DNA of 57,916 bases from Hoeflea sp. BRH_c9. GTDB taxonomy: Bacteria; Pseudomonadota; Alphaproteobacteria; Rhizobiales; Rhizobiaceae. Where the stretch lies: positions 1-57,916 of the forward strand of contig LADQ01000241.1 in assembly GCA_000961635.1 (NCBI GenBank), given 5' to 3'. Under the pieces are notes generated by a model. It saw nothing but the letters and a program-made list of their open reading frames with translations, did not search any database and was not told the DNA's origin. A program made the translations under genes and the position numbers. Below are positions 1-8,804 of this stretch, in pieces; position 1 is the stretch's first letter, and each line of letters starts with the position of its first letter.

Positions 1-1620
1 CACTGGCTCGGCGGCTTGCGGCTCGCCCTGCTGGCGGGCGGCTGTTTTCTGTTTCTGGCGGTGTTCGGACAATGGACCAGCGCCATGATCACGCTCGCCT
101 CGATCCTGGTGGCCGCCCCCTTGGGCGTTCTCTTCGGACTGTTGTTCGGCATCGCCGCCTGGCGCTGGCGCTGGGTCGAGCGGATGATCGCGCCCTTGCT
201 CGATCTGATGCAGACCATTCCGGTGTTCGCCTATCTCGTCCCGGTACTTTTCCTGTTCGGTTTCGGCCCGACGGCGGCGGTGATCGCCACCCTGATCTTT
301 GCCACCCCGCCAATCACCCGCATCACCATTCTGGCCTTGCGCGCGGTGCCGGGCGAAATCATCGATCTCGGGCACATGGTTGGCTGCACCGAGCGCCAGA
401 TGACCTGGCGAGTGATGGTGCCTGCCGCGCGCGAAAGCCTGATGGTCGGCATGAACCAGGTCATCATGCTGTCGCTCAACATGGTCATCATCGCCTCGAT
501 GATCGGCGCTGGCGGCCTGGGGTTCGATGTGCTGGCGGCGCTTCGTCGGCTTGATTTTGGCGCCGGCCTGGAAGCGGGATTCGCCATCGTGGCATTGGCG
601 ATCGCGATGGACCGGTTGAGCCAGGCTGCGGCCGAGAGATTGTCGGCGCCTGCCGCCGAAATTCAGAATTCCGGATTGATTGCCCGCCACCCCTATCTGA
701 TCGCGGCGCTGGCTCTGGTGCTAATCACCACGCTGCTGGGATATGTCGTGCCGGGCATCCACACCTATCCCGAGGCGCTGCAACTGTCGACCGGCACATT
801 CTGGTCGGAAGTCGTGGCCTGGATCAACATCAACTATTTCGACACGCTCGAAGCCATCAAGAACGCGATGCTGCTCAATGTGCTGATCCCGTTCAAGCGC
901 TTTCTCGGCGATCTGCCGTGGTTTGGTGTAACCGCACTGCTGGCTTTTGCCGGATACCGGCTTGGCGGCTGGAAGCTGGCGCTGTTGACAGCAAGCCTGG
1001 CCACCTTCATCGCCGCCACCGGCCAATGGGAAAAGGCCATGATCACCGTCTATCTCTGCGGCATCTCCGCGGTGCTCGCAGCAGCGATCGGCCTGCCGAT
1101 CGGCATCTTTGCCGCCACCCGCGACCGGGTCTGGTCCTGGGTGCAGGTGGCCATCGACACGCTGCAGACCTTGCCGAGCTTCGTCTATCTGATGCCGGCG
1201 GTGATGCTGTTCCGAGTCGGTGATTTCACCGCCATGATCGCCGTCGTGGCCTTCGCCATCGCACCCGCAATCCGCTACACCGCGCTCGGCATCCGCAAGG
1301 TCGACCCGAAACTGATCGAGGCCGGCAGGGCCATGGGCTGCACCGAGTGGCAGATCCTCACCCGCATCCGGCTCAAGCTGGCGCTGCCGGAAATCATGCT
1401 GGGGCTCAACCAGACCATCATGTTCGCCCTGTCGATGCTGGTCATCACCGCTCTGGTCGGCACCCGCGACCTCGGCCAGGAAGTCTATATCGCGCTGACC
1501 AAGGCCGACACCGGAAGGGGTTTGGTCGCGGGCCTCTCCATCGCCGCCATCGCCATCATCGCCGACCGGCTGATTTCAGCCGGCGCCAGCCACGCCCGCC
1601 GCCGCCTCGGTCTGGAGTGA
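1..1620 (+). CDS. Betaine/proline-type ABC importer permease with two permease domains, 5' end outside window
   Basis: Inner-membrane part of a glycine betaine/choline/proline-type (ProW/OpuAB family) ABC importer. The frame is open from base 1, so the N-terminus is missing; 539 codons are visible. Two permease domains sit in one chain, at about residues 15-205 and 340-535. Each has the cytoplasmic coupling loop that contacts the ATPase; the matching cores are GHMVGCTERQ near residue 125 and GRAMGCTEWQ near residue 445, each followed by a similar helix. Family members usually have one such domain and act as homodimers, so this chain may supply both halves of the pore. The next gene starts 3 bases after the stop. 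The downstream phosphotransferase and dimethylglycine-dehydrogenase-like genes fit a methylated-amine substrate, but the substrate is inferred. The ATPase and binding protein presumably lie upstream. Confidence 0.88.
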   Translation, partial: HWLGGLRLALLAGGCFLFLAVFGQWTSAMITLASILVAAPLGVLFGLLFGIAAWRWRWVERMIAPLLDLMQTIPVFAYLVPVLFLFGFGPTAAVIATLIFATPPITRITILALRAVPGEIIDLGHMVGCTERQMTWRVMVPAARESLMVGMNQVIMLSLNMVIIASMIGAGGLGFDVLAALRRLDFGAGLEAGFAIVALAIAMDRLSQAAAERLSAPAAEIQNSGLIARHPYLIAALALVLITTLLGYVVPGIHTYPEALQLSTGTFWSEVVAWININYFDTLEAIKNAMLLNVLIPFKRFLGDLPWFGVTALLAFAGYRLGGWKLALLTASLATFIAATGQWEKAMITVYLCGISAVLAAAIGLPIGIFAATRDRVWSWVQVAIDTLQTLPSFVYLMPAVMLFRVGDFTAMIAVVAFAIAPAIRYTALGIRKVDPKLIEAGRAMGCTEWQILTRIRLKLALPEIMLGLNQTIMFALSMLVITALVGTRDLGQEVYIALTKADTGRGLVAGLSIAAIAIIADRLISAGASHARRRLGLE

Positions 1621-1623
1621 ACC

Positions 1624-2520
1624 ATGACTGATCTCGCCTCTCTCGACCATATCCGCGCCCTGCCCTGCTTCCACGGCTCAATCGAGATCGAGCCGCTCTC
1701 AGGCGGGTTGAGCAATGAGAACTGGCTGGTCACCGATGCAGCGGGCCGGCATGTCGTCCGGCTTGGGCGGGACTTTCCTTTTCACCATGTCGACCGCAGC
1801 CGCGAAGTGATGACCGCCCGCGCCGCCCATGAAGCAGGCTTCGCCCCGCGCGTCGAATATGCTGAACCGGGCATCATGGTGTCGGCCTTTCTCGATGCGA
1901 AAACCTATGCACCGGCCGATGTCCGCGCCAATGCCGCGCGGATCGGACAATTGATCCGCGATTTCCACCGAACGATGCCCGGCCACATCGAGGGACCCGG
2001 TTTTATGTTCTGGGTCTTTCATGTGATCCGCGACTATGCCCGCACGCTCAGATCGGGCGGTTCGCGCATGGTCGACCAATTGCCTGCCTGGCTTGACCTT
2101 TCCGATCAGCTTGAGGCTATCCAGTCGCCGCTGCCGATCATCTTCGGCCACAACGACCTGCTGCCCGCCAATTTTCTCGACGACGGCCACAAGCTGTGGC
2201 TGATCGATTTCGAGTATGCCGGATTCTCCACCGCCATGTTTGACATCGCTGGCGCGGCCTCGAACGCTGAAATGAGCGAGCACGAAGCCGGCATTCTGAT
2301 CGAGGCTGCATTGGGCATCCGGCCAGACGCGGCTCTCACCCGCTCCTTCCACGCCATGCAATGCGCCTCGCTGCTGCGTGAAACGCTGTGGAGCCTTGTC
2401 TCGGAGCTCCATCTCGAAGCGCCGGGCGTCGACTATCAGGCCTATACCGCCGAGAACCTTGCTCGCCTTGACGCCGCACTTGACCAGTACCAAACGACCT
2501 ATGGAAAGACATCATCATGA
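1624..2520 (+). CDS. Choline-kinase-like phosphotransferase (APH superfamily)
   Basis: Cytoplasmic protein of 298 residues with the aminoglycoside phosphotransferase/choline kinase fold. The catalytic loop is visible as FGHNDLLPANF (about residues 176-186; Asp as base, Asn as metal ligand), followed by the magnesium-binding LIDFEYAG near residue 199. An N-terminal GGLSNENW segment matches the nucleotide-binding loop of choline/ethanolamine kinases. It starts 3 bases after the permease stop and its own stop overlaps the start of the next gene (ATGA), so it is in the same operon. The likely role is phosphorylation of a choline- or ethanolamine-like alcohol brought in by the importer; the true substrate cannot be read from sequence. 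A second member of the family lies about 4 kb downstream. Confidence 0.85.
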   Translation: MTDLASLDHIRALPCFHGSIEIEPLSGGLSNENWLVTDAAGRHVVRLGRDFPFHHVDRSREVMTARAAHEAGFAPRVEYAEPGIMVSAFLDAKTYAPADVRANAARIGQLIRDFHRTMPGHIEGPGFMFWVFHVIRDYARTLRSGGSRMVDQLPAWLDLSDQLEAIQSPLPIIFGHNDLLPANFLDDGHKLWLIDFEYAGFSTAMFDIAGAASNAEMSEHEAGILIEAALGIRPDAALTRSFHAMQCASLLRETLWSLVSELHLEAPGVDYQAYTAENLARLDAALDQYQTTYGKTSS

Positions 2521-4958
2521 CACTCCCTGACCGGGCTCAAATCGTCGTCATCGGCGGCGGCATCATCGGTTGCTCGACAGCCTACCATCTGGCCCGCGAT
2601 CACAAGGCCGATGTCATTGTGCTGGAACAGGGCCGGCTGACCTCGGGCTCCACCTGGCACGCGGCGGGTCTTGTCGGACAATTGCGCTCTTCGGCCTCGA
2701 TCACCAAGGTGCTCAAATATTCGGTCGATCTCTACAAGCGGCTCGACCAGGAAACCGGGCTTGAAACCGGCTGGAAGATGTCGGGTTGCCTGCGGCTTGC
2801 CACCAACCAGGACCGCTGGATCGAATACCGGCGGCTGGCGACGACTGCGCAGAGCTTCGGCATGGACATGCAGTTGCTGTCGCCGCAGGAAGCCAGATCA
2901 AAATTTCCGCTGATGGAAATCGATGATCTGGTTGGCGCCAGCTGGCTGCCCACCGACGGACAGGCGAGCCCGTCCGACATCACCCAGTCGCTGGCCAAGG
3001 GCGCGCGCATGCACGGCGCGAAAATATTCGAGAACGTCCGGGTCACCGGCTTCGAGATGAAGGACGGCCGCATCCTGGCGGTCAAGACCAACAAGGGCGA
3101 CATCGCCTGCGAGAAGGTGGTCAATTGTGCCGGACAATGGGCGCGGCAGATCGGCGTGATGGCGGGCATCAATGTGCCGCTGCAGCCGGTCAAGCACCAA
3201 TATGTCATCACCGAGAAGATCGACGGGCTGTCGAGCGACGCACCCACCATTCGCGACCCCGACCGCCGCACCTATTTCAAGGAAGAGGTCGGCGGCCTTT
3301 GCTTCGGCGGCTATGAACCCAACCCTGTGGGCTGGACCATGGATGATGTTCCCAATGAGTGGGAATTCCAGCTGTTCGATGATGATTACGATCATTTCGA
3401 ACAGCACATGCTGCAGGCGATCGAGCGGGTTCCGGCGCTGAACTCGGTCGGCGTCAAGCAGATGATCAACGGTCCGGAAAGCTTCACGCCGGACGGAAAT
3501 TTCATCCTCGGGCCCGCGCCGGAATGCGTCAACATGTTCGTCGGCGCCGGCTTCAACGCCTTCGGCATCGCCTCGGGCGGCGGCGCCGGCTGGGTGCTGG
3601 CGCAATGGGTGATGGACGGCGAAGCACCGCTCGATCTCTGGGTCGTAGACATCCGCCGTTTTTCCGACATGCACAGGGACCGGCAGTGGGTCAACGACCG
3701 TACGCTCGAAGCCTATGGCAAGCACTATGCCATCGGCTTTCCCCATGTGGAGTATGAGTCCGGCCGTCCGCGCATCGTCTCGCCGCTGTACGAGCGGCTG
3801 AAATCACACCGTGCGGTTTTCGGCTCCAAACTAGGCTGGGAAAGGCCCAACTGGTTCGCGCCCATTGGCATGGATGCTGCCGACATCCCGACCATGGGCC
3901 GCCAGAACTGGTTCGACGCCGTGGGCGAGGAACACCGCCATGTGCGCGAGAATGTCGGCATCTTCGACCAGTCCTCTTTCGCCAAATACGAGATCAGCGG
4001 ACCGGGCGCGCTTGCCGCTCTGAGCAACATTTGCGCCAACAACGTGGCCAAACCTGTCGGACGGCTGACCTACACGCAACTGCTCAACAGCCGCGGCGGC
4101 ATCGAGGCCGACCTGACGGTGGCGCGCCTGTCCGATGAACGCTTCTATGTCGTCACCGGCACCGGCTTCCGCACCCACGATCTGGCATGGATCAGCGAGC
4201 ACGTGCCGGAAGGCGCCGATGTCCGGATCGACGACATCACCGAAGACTTTGGCACCTTGTCGCTGATGGGGCCGCATGCCAGGGACGTGCTGACCAAGGT
4301 TACCGCAAGCGATGTATCCAACGCGGCATTTCCCTTTGGCCATGTCCGCGAAATCGACATTCGCGGCCACACGGTGCGGGCGCTGCGCGTGACCTATGTC
4401 GGCGAACTCGGTTGGGAGTTGCACATTCCGATCGCGGCCACCGGCGAGGTCTTCGACGCGCTGATGCAGGCCGGTGCGCCGTACAAGATCCGCCCGGTCG
4501 GATATCGGGCACTGGAATCGCTCAGGCTGGAAAAGGGCTACCGCGCCTGGGGCTCCGACATCACCCCCAATGACACGCCGTTCGAAGCCGGGCTCGGCTG
4601 GGCGGTGAAACTCAAATCCAACACCGATTTCATCGGCGCGCCGGCGCTTCGCGCCATCGCCGGAAAACCGCTGACAAAGCGCTTCGCCGGTTTCGTCATC
4701 GATGATCCGGATGCAGTTCTGGTTGGCCGCGAAACCATCCTTCGCAATGGCGAGCCGGTGGGCTATCTGACTTCGGGCGGCTACGGCTATACGATCGGCA
4801 AGAGCATCGGCTACGGTTATGTCCGCAATGAAGACGGCGTATCGGACGATTTCCTCACCGGCGCCAGCTACGAACTGGTCATCGCGCTCACGAAATTTCC
4901 GGCCAGCATCCATCTCGAGCCGCTGATTGACCCGGAGAATGCACGCGTGAAAGCGTAA
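2517..4958 (+). CDS. Dimethylglycine/sarcosine dehydrogenase-like flavoprotein (FAD domain plus GcvT domain)
   Basis: 813-residue two-domain enzyme. Residues 9-400 form a DAO-type FAD domain, with the dinucleotide motif VIGGGIIG at 11-18 and the STWHAAG motif at 45-51; His48 corresponds to the residue that carries covalent FAD in dimethylglycine and sarcosine dehydrogenases. Residues from about 430 to 810 form the tetrahydrofolate-binding GcvT/aminomethyltransferase domain. Known members remove an N-methyl group from dimethylglycine or sarcosine and hand the one-carbon unit to tetrahydrofolate. Its ATG overlaps the preceding stop by 4 bases, so translation is probably coupled. With the betaine-type permease, this suggests import and stepwise demethylation of an N-methylated glycine derivative; other N-methyl amines are possible. 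Confidence 0.88.
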   Translation: MTLPDRAQIVVIGGGIIGCSTAYHLARDHKADVIVLEQGRLTSGSTWHAAGLVGQLRSSASITKVLKYSVDLYKRLDQETGLETGWKMSGCLRLATNQDRWIEYRRLATTAQSFGMDMQLLSPQEARSKFPLMEIDDLVGASWLPTDGQASPSDITQSLAKGARMHGAKIFENVRVTGFEMKDGRILAVKTNKGDIACEKVVNCAGQWARQIGVMAGINVPLQPVKHQYVITEKIDGLSSDAPTIRDPDRRTYFKEEVGGLCFGGYEPNPVGWTMDDVPNEWEFQLFDDDYDHFEQHMLQAIERVPALNSVGVKQMINGPESFTPDGNFILGPAPECVNMFVGAGFNAFGIASGGGAGWVLAQWVMDGEAPLDLWVVDIRRFSDMHRDRQWVNDRTLEAYGKHYAIGFPHVEYESGRPRIVSPLYERLKSHRAVFGSKLGWERPNWFAPIGMDAADIPTMGRQNWFDAVGEEHRHVRENVGIFDQSSFAKYEISGPGALAALSNICANNVAKPVGRLTYTQLLNSRGGIEADLTVARLSDERFYVVTGTGFRTHDLAWISEHVPEGADVRIDDITEDFGTLSLMGPHARDVLTKVTASDVSNAAFPFGHVREIDIRGHTVRALRVTYVGELGWELHIPIAATGEVFDALMQAGAPYKIRPVGYRALESLRLEKGYRAWGSDITPNDTPFEAGLGWAVKLKSNTDFIGAPALRAIAGKPLTKRFAGFVIDDPDAVLVGRETILRNGEPVGYLTSGGYGYTIGKSIGYGYVRNEDGVSDDFLTGASYELVIALTKFPASIHLEPLIDPENARVKA

Positions 4959-4984
4959 GCAGGTATCGGACGGTCGTAGCCGGA

Positions 4985-5776
4985 TCAGAAATCGAACTGG
5001 AACTTGCGGATCAGGCCGATCTTGGCGGTGTATTGATCCTTCGAACCGGCGGCGATCAGCGGTGAGTTCGCCGCGTCACCGACCAGCCGGTTCCAGCTGG
5101 CGCCCGCTTCGCCCGCCCACTGGTCGTTGAAATCATAGCGGGCATTGGCCGCGACGCCGGCGGACTTGATGCCACCGCCGGCGCTGTAGGCGGTGAAGCC
5201 GGAGGTGACGGCCTCGGCGGCCGTCACGCCGAAATAGGTATTGGTGTAACCGGACGAGGCAAAGGACAGCCGCGGTCCCAGGGACAGGGTCAAAGCCTCG
5301 GTGGGTTTGATCGCATAGTCAGCGCCAATTTCGCCGACCACGCCATTGTGACCGCTGACGCCATAACGGATGTCGCCGAAGACGCTGATCGGCCCGGCTG
5401 TATATTTCAATCCGGCACCGAGTTCGAGCGCGGCATCAACGGTGTTCATCCCGATGAGCGCCGGTTCATCCTTGGCATTGCGCTCTCCAATGAAGCCAAA
5501 GGAGGGACGGAAGGACAGGCCCTGACCGTCGCCGCCGCCAAGCGAGAAGCCGTTGGAAAGTTTGAGATAGTTGAAACTGATGATCGGGTAGGGGCTCAAC
5601 AGGTAACGCTTCGACCCCTCATAGCTCGGCGCCACGATGCCGCCCAGGCCGATTTCGAAACCGATCCCGGGGGCGGTCGCATCCTGGGCTGACACAGCGC
5701 CCATGAGTGGAAGCATCAACACCGCAACTGAGCAGCCAAGCATGGTCGTTCTGGTGCAGAGTCTGTGCAGTGTCAT
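4985..5776 (-). CDS. MipA/OmpV family outer-membrane protein
   Basis: 263 residues from the chosen start, which gives a typical signal peptide (basic start, hydrophobic core at about residues 10-27, cleavage near VSAQDA); a frame extension 19 codons further up lacks a signal-like start. The mature part has alternating short beta strands with many Gly, Tyr and Ser and ends in a C-terminal Phe (KFQFDF), the usual outer-membrane barrel signature. The segment PSYEGSKRYLLSPYPI near residue 45 is typical of MipA/OmpV. Some relatives act as scaffolds for murein synthesis, others are antibiotic- or osmolarity-responsive porin-like proteins; neither role can be assigned here. It converges on the dehydrogenase gene, 26 bases away. 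Confidence 0.85.
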   Translation of the reverse strand: MTLHRLCTRTTMLGCSVAVLMLPLMGAVSAQDATAPGIGFEIGLGGIVAPSYEGSKRYLLSPYPIISFNYLKLSNGFSLGGGDGQGLSFRPSFGFIGERNAKDEPALIGMNTVDAALELGAGLKYTAGPISVFGDIRYGVSGHNGVVGEIGADYAIKPTEALTLSLGPRLSFASSGYTNTYFGVTAAEAVTSGFTAYSAGGGIKSAGVAANARYDFNDQWAGEAGASWNRLVGDAANSPLIAAGSKDQYTAKIGLIRKFQFDF

Positions 5777-5895
5777 GAAAATTCGCTCTCGATTGTTCGC
5801 CACCCAAGGCCGGACTGGCCCAGGAAGTAGCATCCATTAGCAACGGGATGTCTAAACATTGTCTTTCATTTTAAAACAAACAGGCAATTGCAGGC

Positions 5896-6528
5896 TCACA
5901 GTACCTTCAATGCCACACAGCGGCTTGGTTCGGTCCCGGCTTCGCCCGGCATCGAGATATAGGGACCGGTGTCGTCAATCAGCGCAAGCATGCCCTTGGC
6001 CTCGAAGCTGGCGACATAAGCGCCAAATCCATTGCCCCACATCAAATCCTTGATGGTAAGCACGATGACGCCGCCGGGCCGGCAGATGCGGATGAGGTCA
6101 TCAAGCCCTTCGACGCCGACATGGCCGGCGGTGAACACGCCGGTGGAGATGATGGCGGCGAAACGGTCGCTCGGAAACGGCAATTCGCCGCCCAGCGGCG
6201 CCTGGTGCAGCGCCGAATAGACCTGCTTGCGCGCGGCCACTTTCAGCATGCCTTCGGAAATGTCGAGCGCTTCGGTCTCCGGATAGCCGATGATCGCCAG
6301 CCATTCACCCACCAGGCCGGTGCCCGCGCCGGCGTCGAGCAGCGGCGTCGCACCTTTTTCGACATGGCGTGCCAGCATCGCCAGCCCGATGGCCGGATGC
6401 CGGTAACCGACTGTCGACATGTCGGAATCGTAATTCTCCGCCCAGGCGTCGTAGACCCTTGCCAGTTCCTCGGGTTTTTGCGCCGAATAGACCTGGCCCA
6501 GCCTTGCCGTCTTGTCCTGGTCGTTCAT
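5896..6528 (-). CDS. Class I SAM-dependent methyltransferase
   Basis: 210 residues from the ATG preceded by GGGAGAG at proper spacing; the frame runs open further up but without a ribosome site. Motif I for S-adenosylmethionine binding is clear: LLDAGAGTGLVGEWL near residue 63. The acidic motif II (ALDISEGML) and the post-III segment with RPGG near residue 155 follow. The domain is the common Rossmann methyltransferase with no extra domain, so the acceptor is unknown; a YDAWAENYD segment near the N-terminus is common in small-molecule methyltransferases. It is divergent from the second phosphotransferase gene, 112 bases away. The link to methylated amine metabolism is only by neighbourhood. 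Confidence 0.82.
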   Translation of the reverse strand: MNDQDKTARLGQVYSAQKPEELARVYDAWAENYDSDMSTVGYRHPAIGLAMLARHVEKGATPLLDAGAGTGLVGEWLAIIGYPETEALDISEGMLKVAARKQVYSALHQAPLGGELPFPSDRFAAIISTGVFTAGHVGVEGLDDLIRICRPGGVIVLTIKDLMWGNGFGAYVASFEAKGMLALIDDTGPYISMPGEAGTEPSRCVALKVL

Positions 6529-6640
6529 CAAGCTCTCCCATGGTGATTGAATCTTTGTCAACCAAACCATAGCCTTGCCGGACGCATTGTGGAACTGTGC
6601 CCGCACGGTATTCCAAAAAAATCGGCGAAGGGAGATGAGG

Positions 6641-7552
6641 ATGGACGACGAAACCGAAGCCCGGATCTCGCATGCGCTGGCAACGATTGCGGCGCTGGAT
6701 GGTCATATCGGGCCGGTCGAGCGGCTTGGCGGGCTGACCAATCTGGTGTTTCGCGTCGGCGACTATTGTCTGCGGCTGCCGGGCCGGGGAACCGAGGAAT
6801 ACATCAACCGTGAACACGAGGCGGTGGCGGCGCGCCTGGCGGCGGCGGCCCTGGTCAGCCCGGAACTGATCCACGCCGATGCGGCAACCGGTGTAATGGT
6901 CACCCGCTTCATCGAGGGCGCCAGGACCATGTCGCCTGACGCATTTCGCGCCGATCCCGGCTCGGTGCGCCGCGCCGGCGAAGCATTCCGGCAGTTGCAC
7001 CAATCCGGCGCCATCTTCCCTTTCACCTTCGACCTGTTCGCCATGATCGATGATTATCTCAGCATCCTGTCGAAAAAGGATGTGGCGCTGCCCGAAGGCT
7101 ATCATGACGTGGTCGCGCGGGCCGAAATGGTGCGCGCCGCACTTGCCGTCCGGCCGCTGCCCTCTGTGGCGTGTCATTGCGACCCGCTGTGCGAGAACTT
7201 TCTCGACACCGGCGAACGCATCTGGATTGTCGACTGGGAATATTCCGGCATGAACGATCCGATGTGGGATCTGGGCGATCTTTCCGTCGAAGGCGGCTTT
7301 GATGCGGCACAGGACGCGGCCCTGCTGGATGCCTATTGCGGCGGCGCGCCCGGTCCTTCCGATCACGCCCGAATGATCATCTACAAGGCCATGTGCGACC
7401 TGTTGTGGACGCTTTGGGGGCTGATCCAACTCGCCAACGGCAATCCGGCCGAAGACTTCCGCGCCTATGCCGATGGCCGTTTCGCCCGCTGCAAGACACT
7501 GATGGCCAGCGCCGAATTCGCCGACAGTCTGGCCACCCTGCACTCCGCCTGA
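6641..7552 (+). CDS. Second choline-kinase-like phosphotransferase (APH superfamily)
   Basis: 303 residues. Two ATGs lie six bases apart; the second was chosen because the GGAG ribosome site is 6 bases before it and directly abuts the first. The catalytic loop reads CHCDPLCENF (about residue 180) and the metal site IVDWEYSGMNDP (about residue 195), the pattern of choline/ethanolamine kinases. The nucleotide loop is LGGLTNLVFRV near residue 27. It is a diverged paralogue of the phosphotransferase about 4 kb upstream. It stands alone on its strand: a convergent operon ends one base after its stop. The substrate is probably a small amino alcohol, but this is a family-level inference. Confidence 0.84.
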   Translation: MDDETEARISHALATIAALDGHIGPVERLGGLTNLVFRVGDYCLRLPGRGTEEYINREHEAVAARLAAAALVSPELIHADAATGVMVTRFIEGARTMSPDAFRADPGSVRRAGEAFRQLHQSGAIFPFTFDLFAMIDDYLSILSKKDVALPEGYHDVVARAEMVRAALAVRPLPSVACHCDPLCENFLDTGERIWIVDWEYSGMNDPMWDLGDLSVEGGFDAAQDAALLDAYCGGAPGPSDHARMIIYKAMCDLLWTLWGLIQLANGNPAEDFRAYADGRFARCKTLMASAEFADSLATLHSA

Positions 7553-8746
7553 TTATCTCGGCTCGAAATGGCGGGAGATCTTGAATTTGCGCTTCTCAAG
7601 CTCCGCGAAATAGGCCGGAATCTCGAAATATTCCTCCGGCGCCCAGACGCCAGGCCGGCGTGATCCGGCCAGGATCAACTGCACCGCGATCGAGCCGTTC
7701 ATCGACGTGCAGGCGTCGGTGTAGGGCGCATACATGGGATCGGGAGAAACCGTCACATCGAAACGCACGGTCCGCGCGGCACCGTCTTTGCGGCCGCGGC
7801 CAATGGCAAAATGGATCTCGTGGCTGTCTTGTGAAGGGATCCTGTCGGCATTGGCGGCGATGTTGCGTTCAATCACCTTGTTGAGAACATCCAGCGGCTT
7901 GATCTCGACCCCACCGATCGTCACCGGTGTGTCGAAATCGCCGAATCCAGCCTTGACCAGTCCGACCCAGGCCTCGTGTTCGCGGTGAGGAAGATGCAGT
8001 TTCCAGGAAAATTCCTTGATGCCCTTCTCTTTGATGCCGTCAGCCAGGGGCACGGTGAGCTGTTCTGAATGGGGTGAGTGCATGAACTCGCATCTGCCCC
8101 AGGGCTCCGGCAGATCGAGGATTTCGACGCCGCTCATCGGCGGACATTGCACATGCTTGCCGTCATAGAACTGGGTGCTCGGGTGGGCGTATTCGGCCAA
8201 CACCGTCGATACGCTGTAGGGCGGCACCAGCACCGGGTTTTCATCGCCGACAAATTCCGCCGCCCAATAGAGATTGATGCTGTCAATCTCGTCAAGTTCG
8301 TCGGCGACAGCGCGGCAGATTACATTGGACATGCCCGGATCGGCGCCAACGCCGATAACCGCGGTGACGCCCGCCTGTTTGAACCGCTCATGTTCGGCCA
8401 GTTGCTTGACCGTGTAGGTCCCCAGACCACCAAGATCGACATAGCTGACCTTTGCCGCCAGCGCCGCCTCGAATATCCGCATCTGGAAACCGAGCAATGT
8501 CGGCACGCAATTGACACAGATATCAGCGCCTTCGATCGCGCTCTTCAACCGTTCCGGATCAGTGACGTCGAGATCCACCAGCTCGATCTTCGGATCCGCC
8601 AGTTCACCGGCCAGCGCCTGCATTCGCGGACGCGACGTGTCGCACAGCCGGATCCGGCTGATGTCGATGATGGCGCGGTCGGACAGGAGATCGCGGAGTA
8701 TGCCCGCGCCCATCAATCCGGCGCCGCCAAGCAGGGTGATAATCAT
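7553..8746 (-). CDS. Saccharopine dehydrogenase-like NAD(P)-dependent oxidoreductase
   Basis: 397 residues. The ATG was chosen for its AAAGGA ribosome site 8 bases upstream and because the Rossmann fold then begins at once (GGAGLMG at residues 7-13). The family joins or splits amino acids through a secondary amine (saccharopine, carboxynorspermidine) or deaminates amino acids. A conserved GVGADPGMSN segment lies near residue 140, with the C-terminal half rich in family-type substrate residues. It is the last gene of the long leftward operon that begins with a polyamine-type binding protein and is 58 bases after the aldehyde dehydrogenase. A carboxynorspermidine or lysine-type reaction would suit the neighbours, but the substrate is not determined. 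Confidence 0.8.
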   Translation of the reverse strand: MIITLLGGAGLMGAGILRDLLSDRAIIDISRIRLCDTSRPRMQALAGELADPKIELVDLDVTDPERLKSAIEGADICVNCVPTLLGFQMRIFEAALAAKVSYVDLGGLGTYTVKQLAEHERFKQAGVTAVIGVGADPGMSNVICRAVADELDEIDSINLYWAAEFVGDENPVLVPPYSVSTVLAEYAHPSTQFYDGKHVQCPPMSGVEILDLPEPWGRCEFMHSPHSEQLTVPLADGIKEKGIKEFSWKLHLPHREHEAWVGLVKAGFGDFDTPVTIGGVEIKPLDVLNKVIERNIAANADRIPSQDSHEIHFAIGRGRKDGAARTVRFDVTVSPDPMYAPYTDACTSMNGSIAVQLILAGSRRPGVWAPEEYFEIPAYFAELEKRKFKISRHFEPR

Positions 8747-8804
8747 TGCAGTGTCCTTTGAATTGTCGATCGCGTGCACGCACGCAGTGTTGGTATTGGT
8801 GGCG

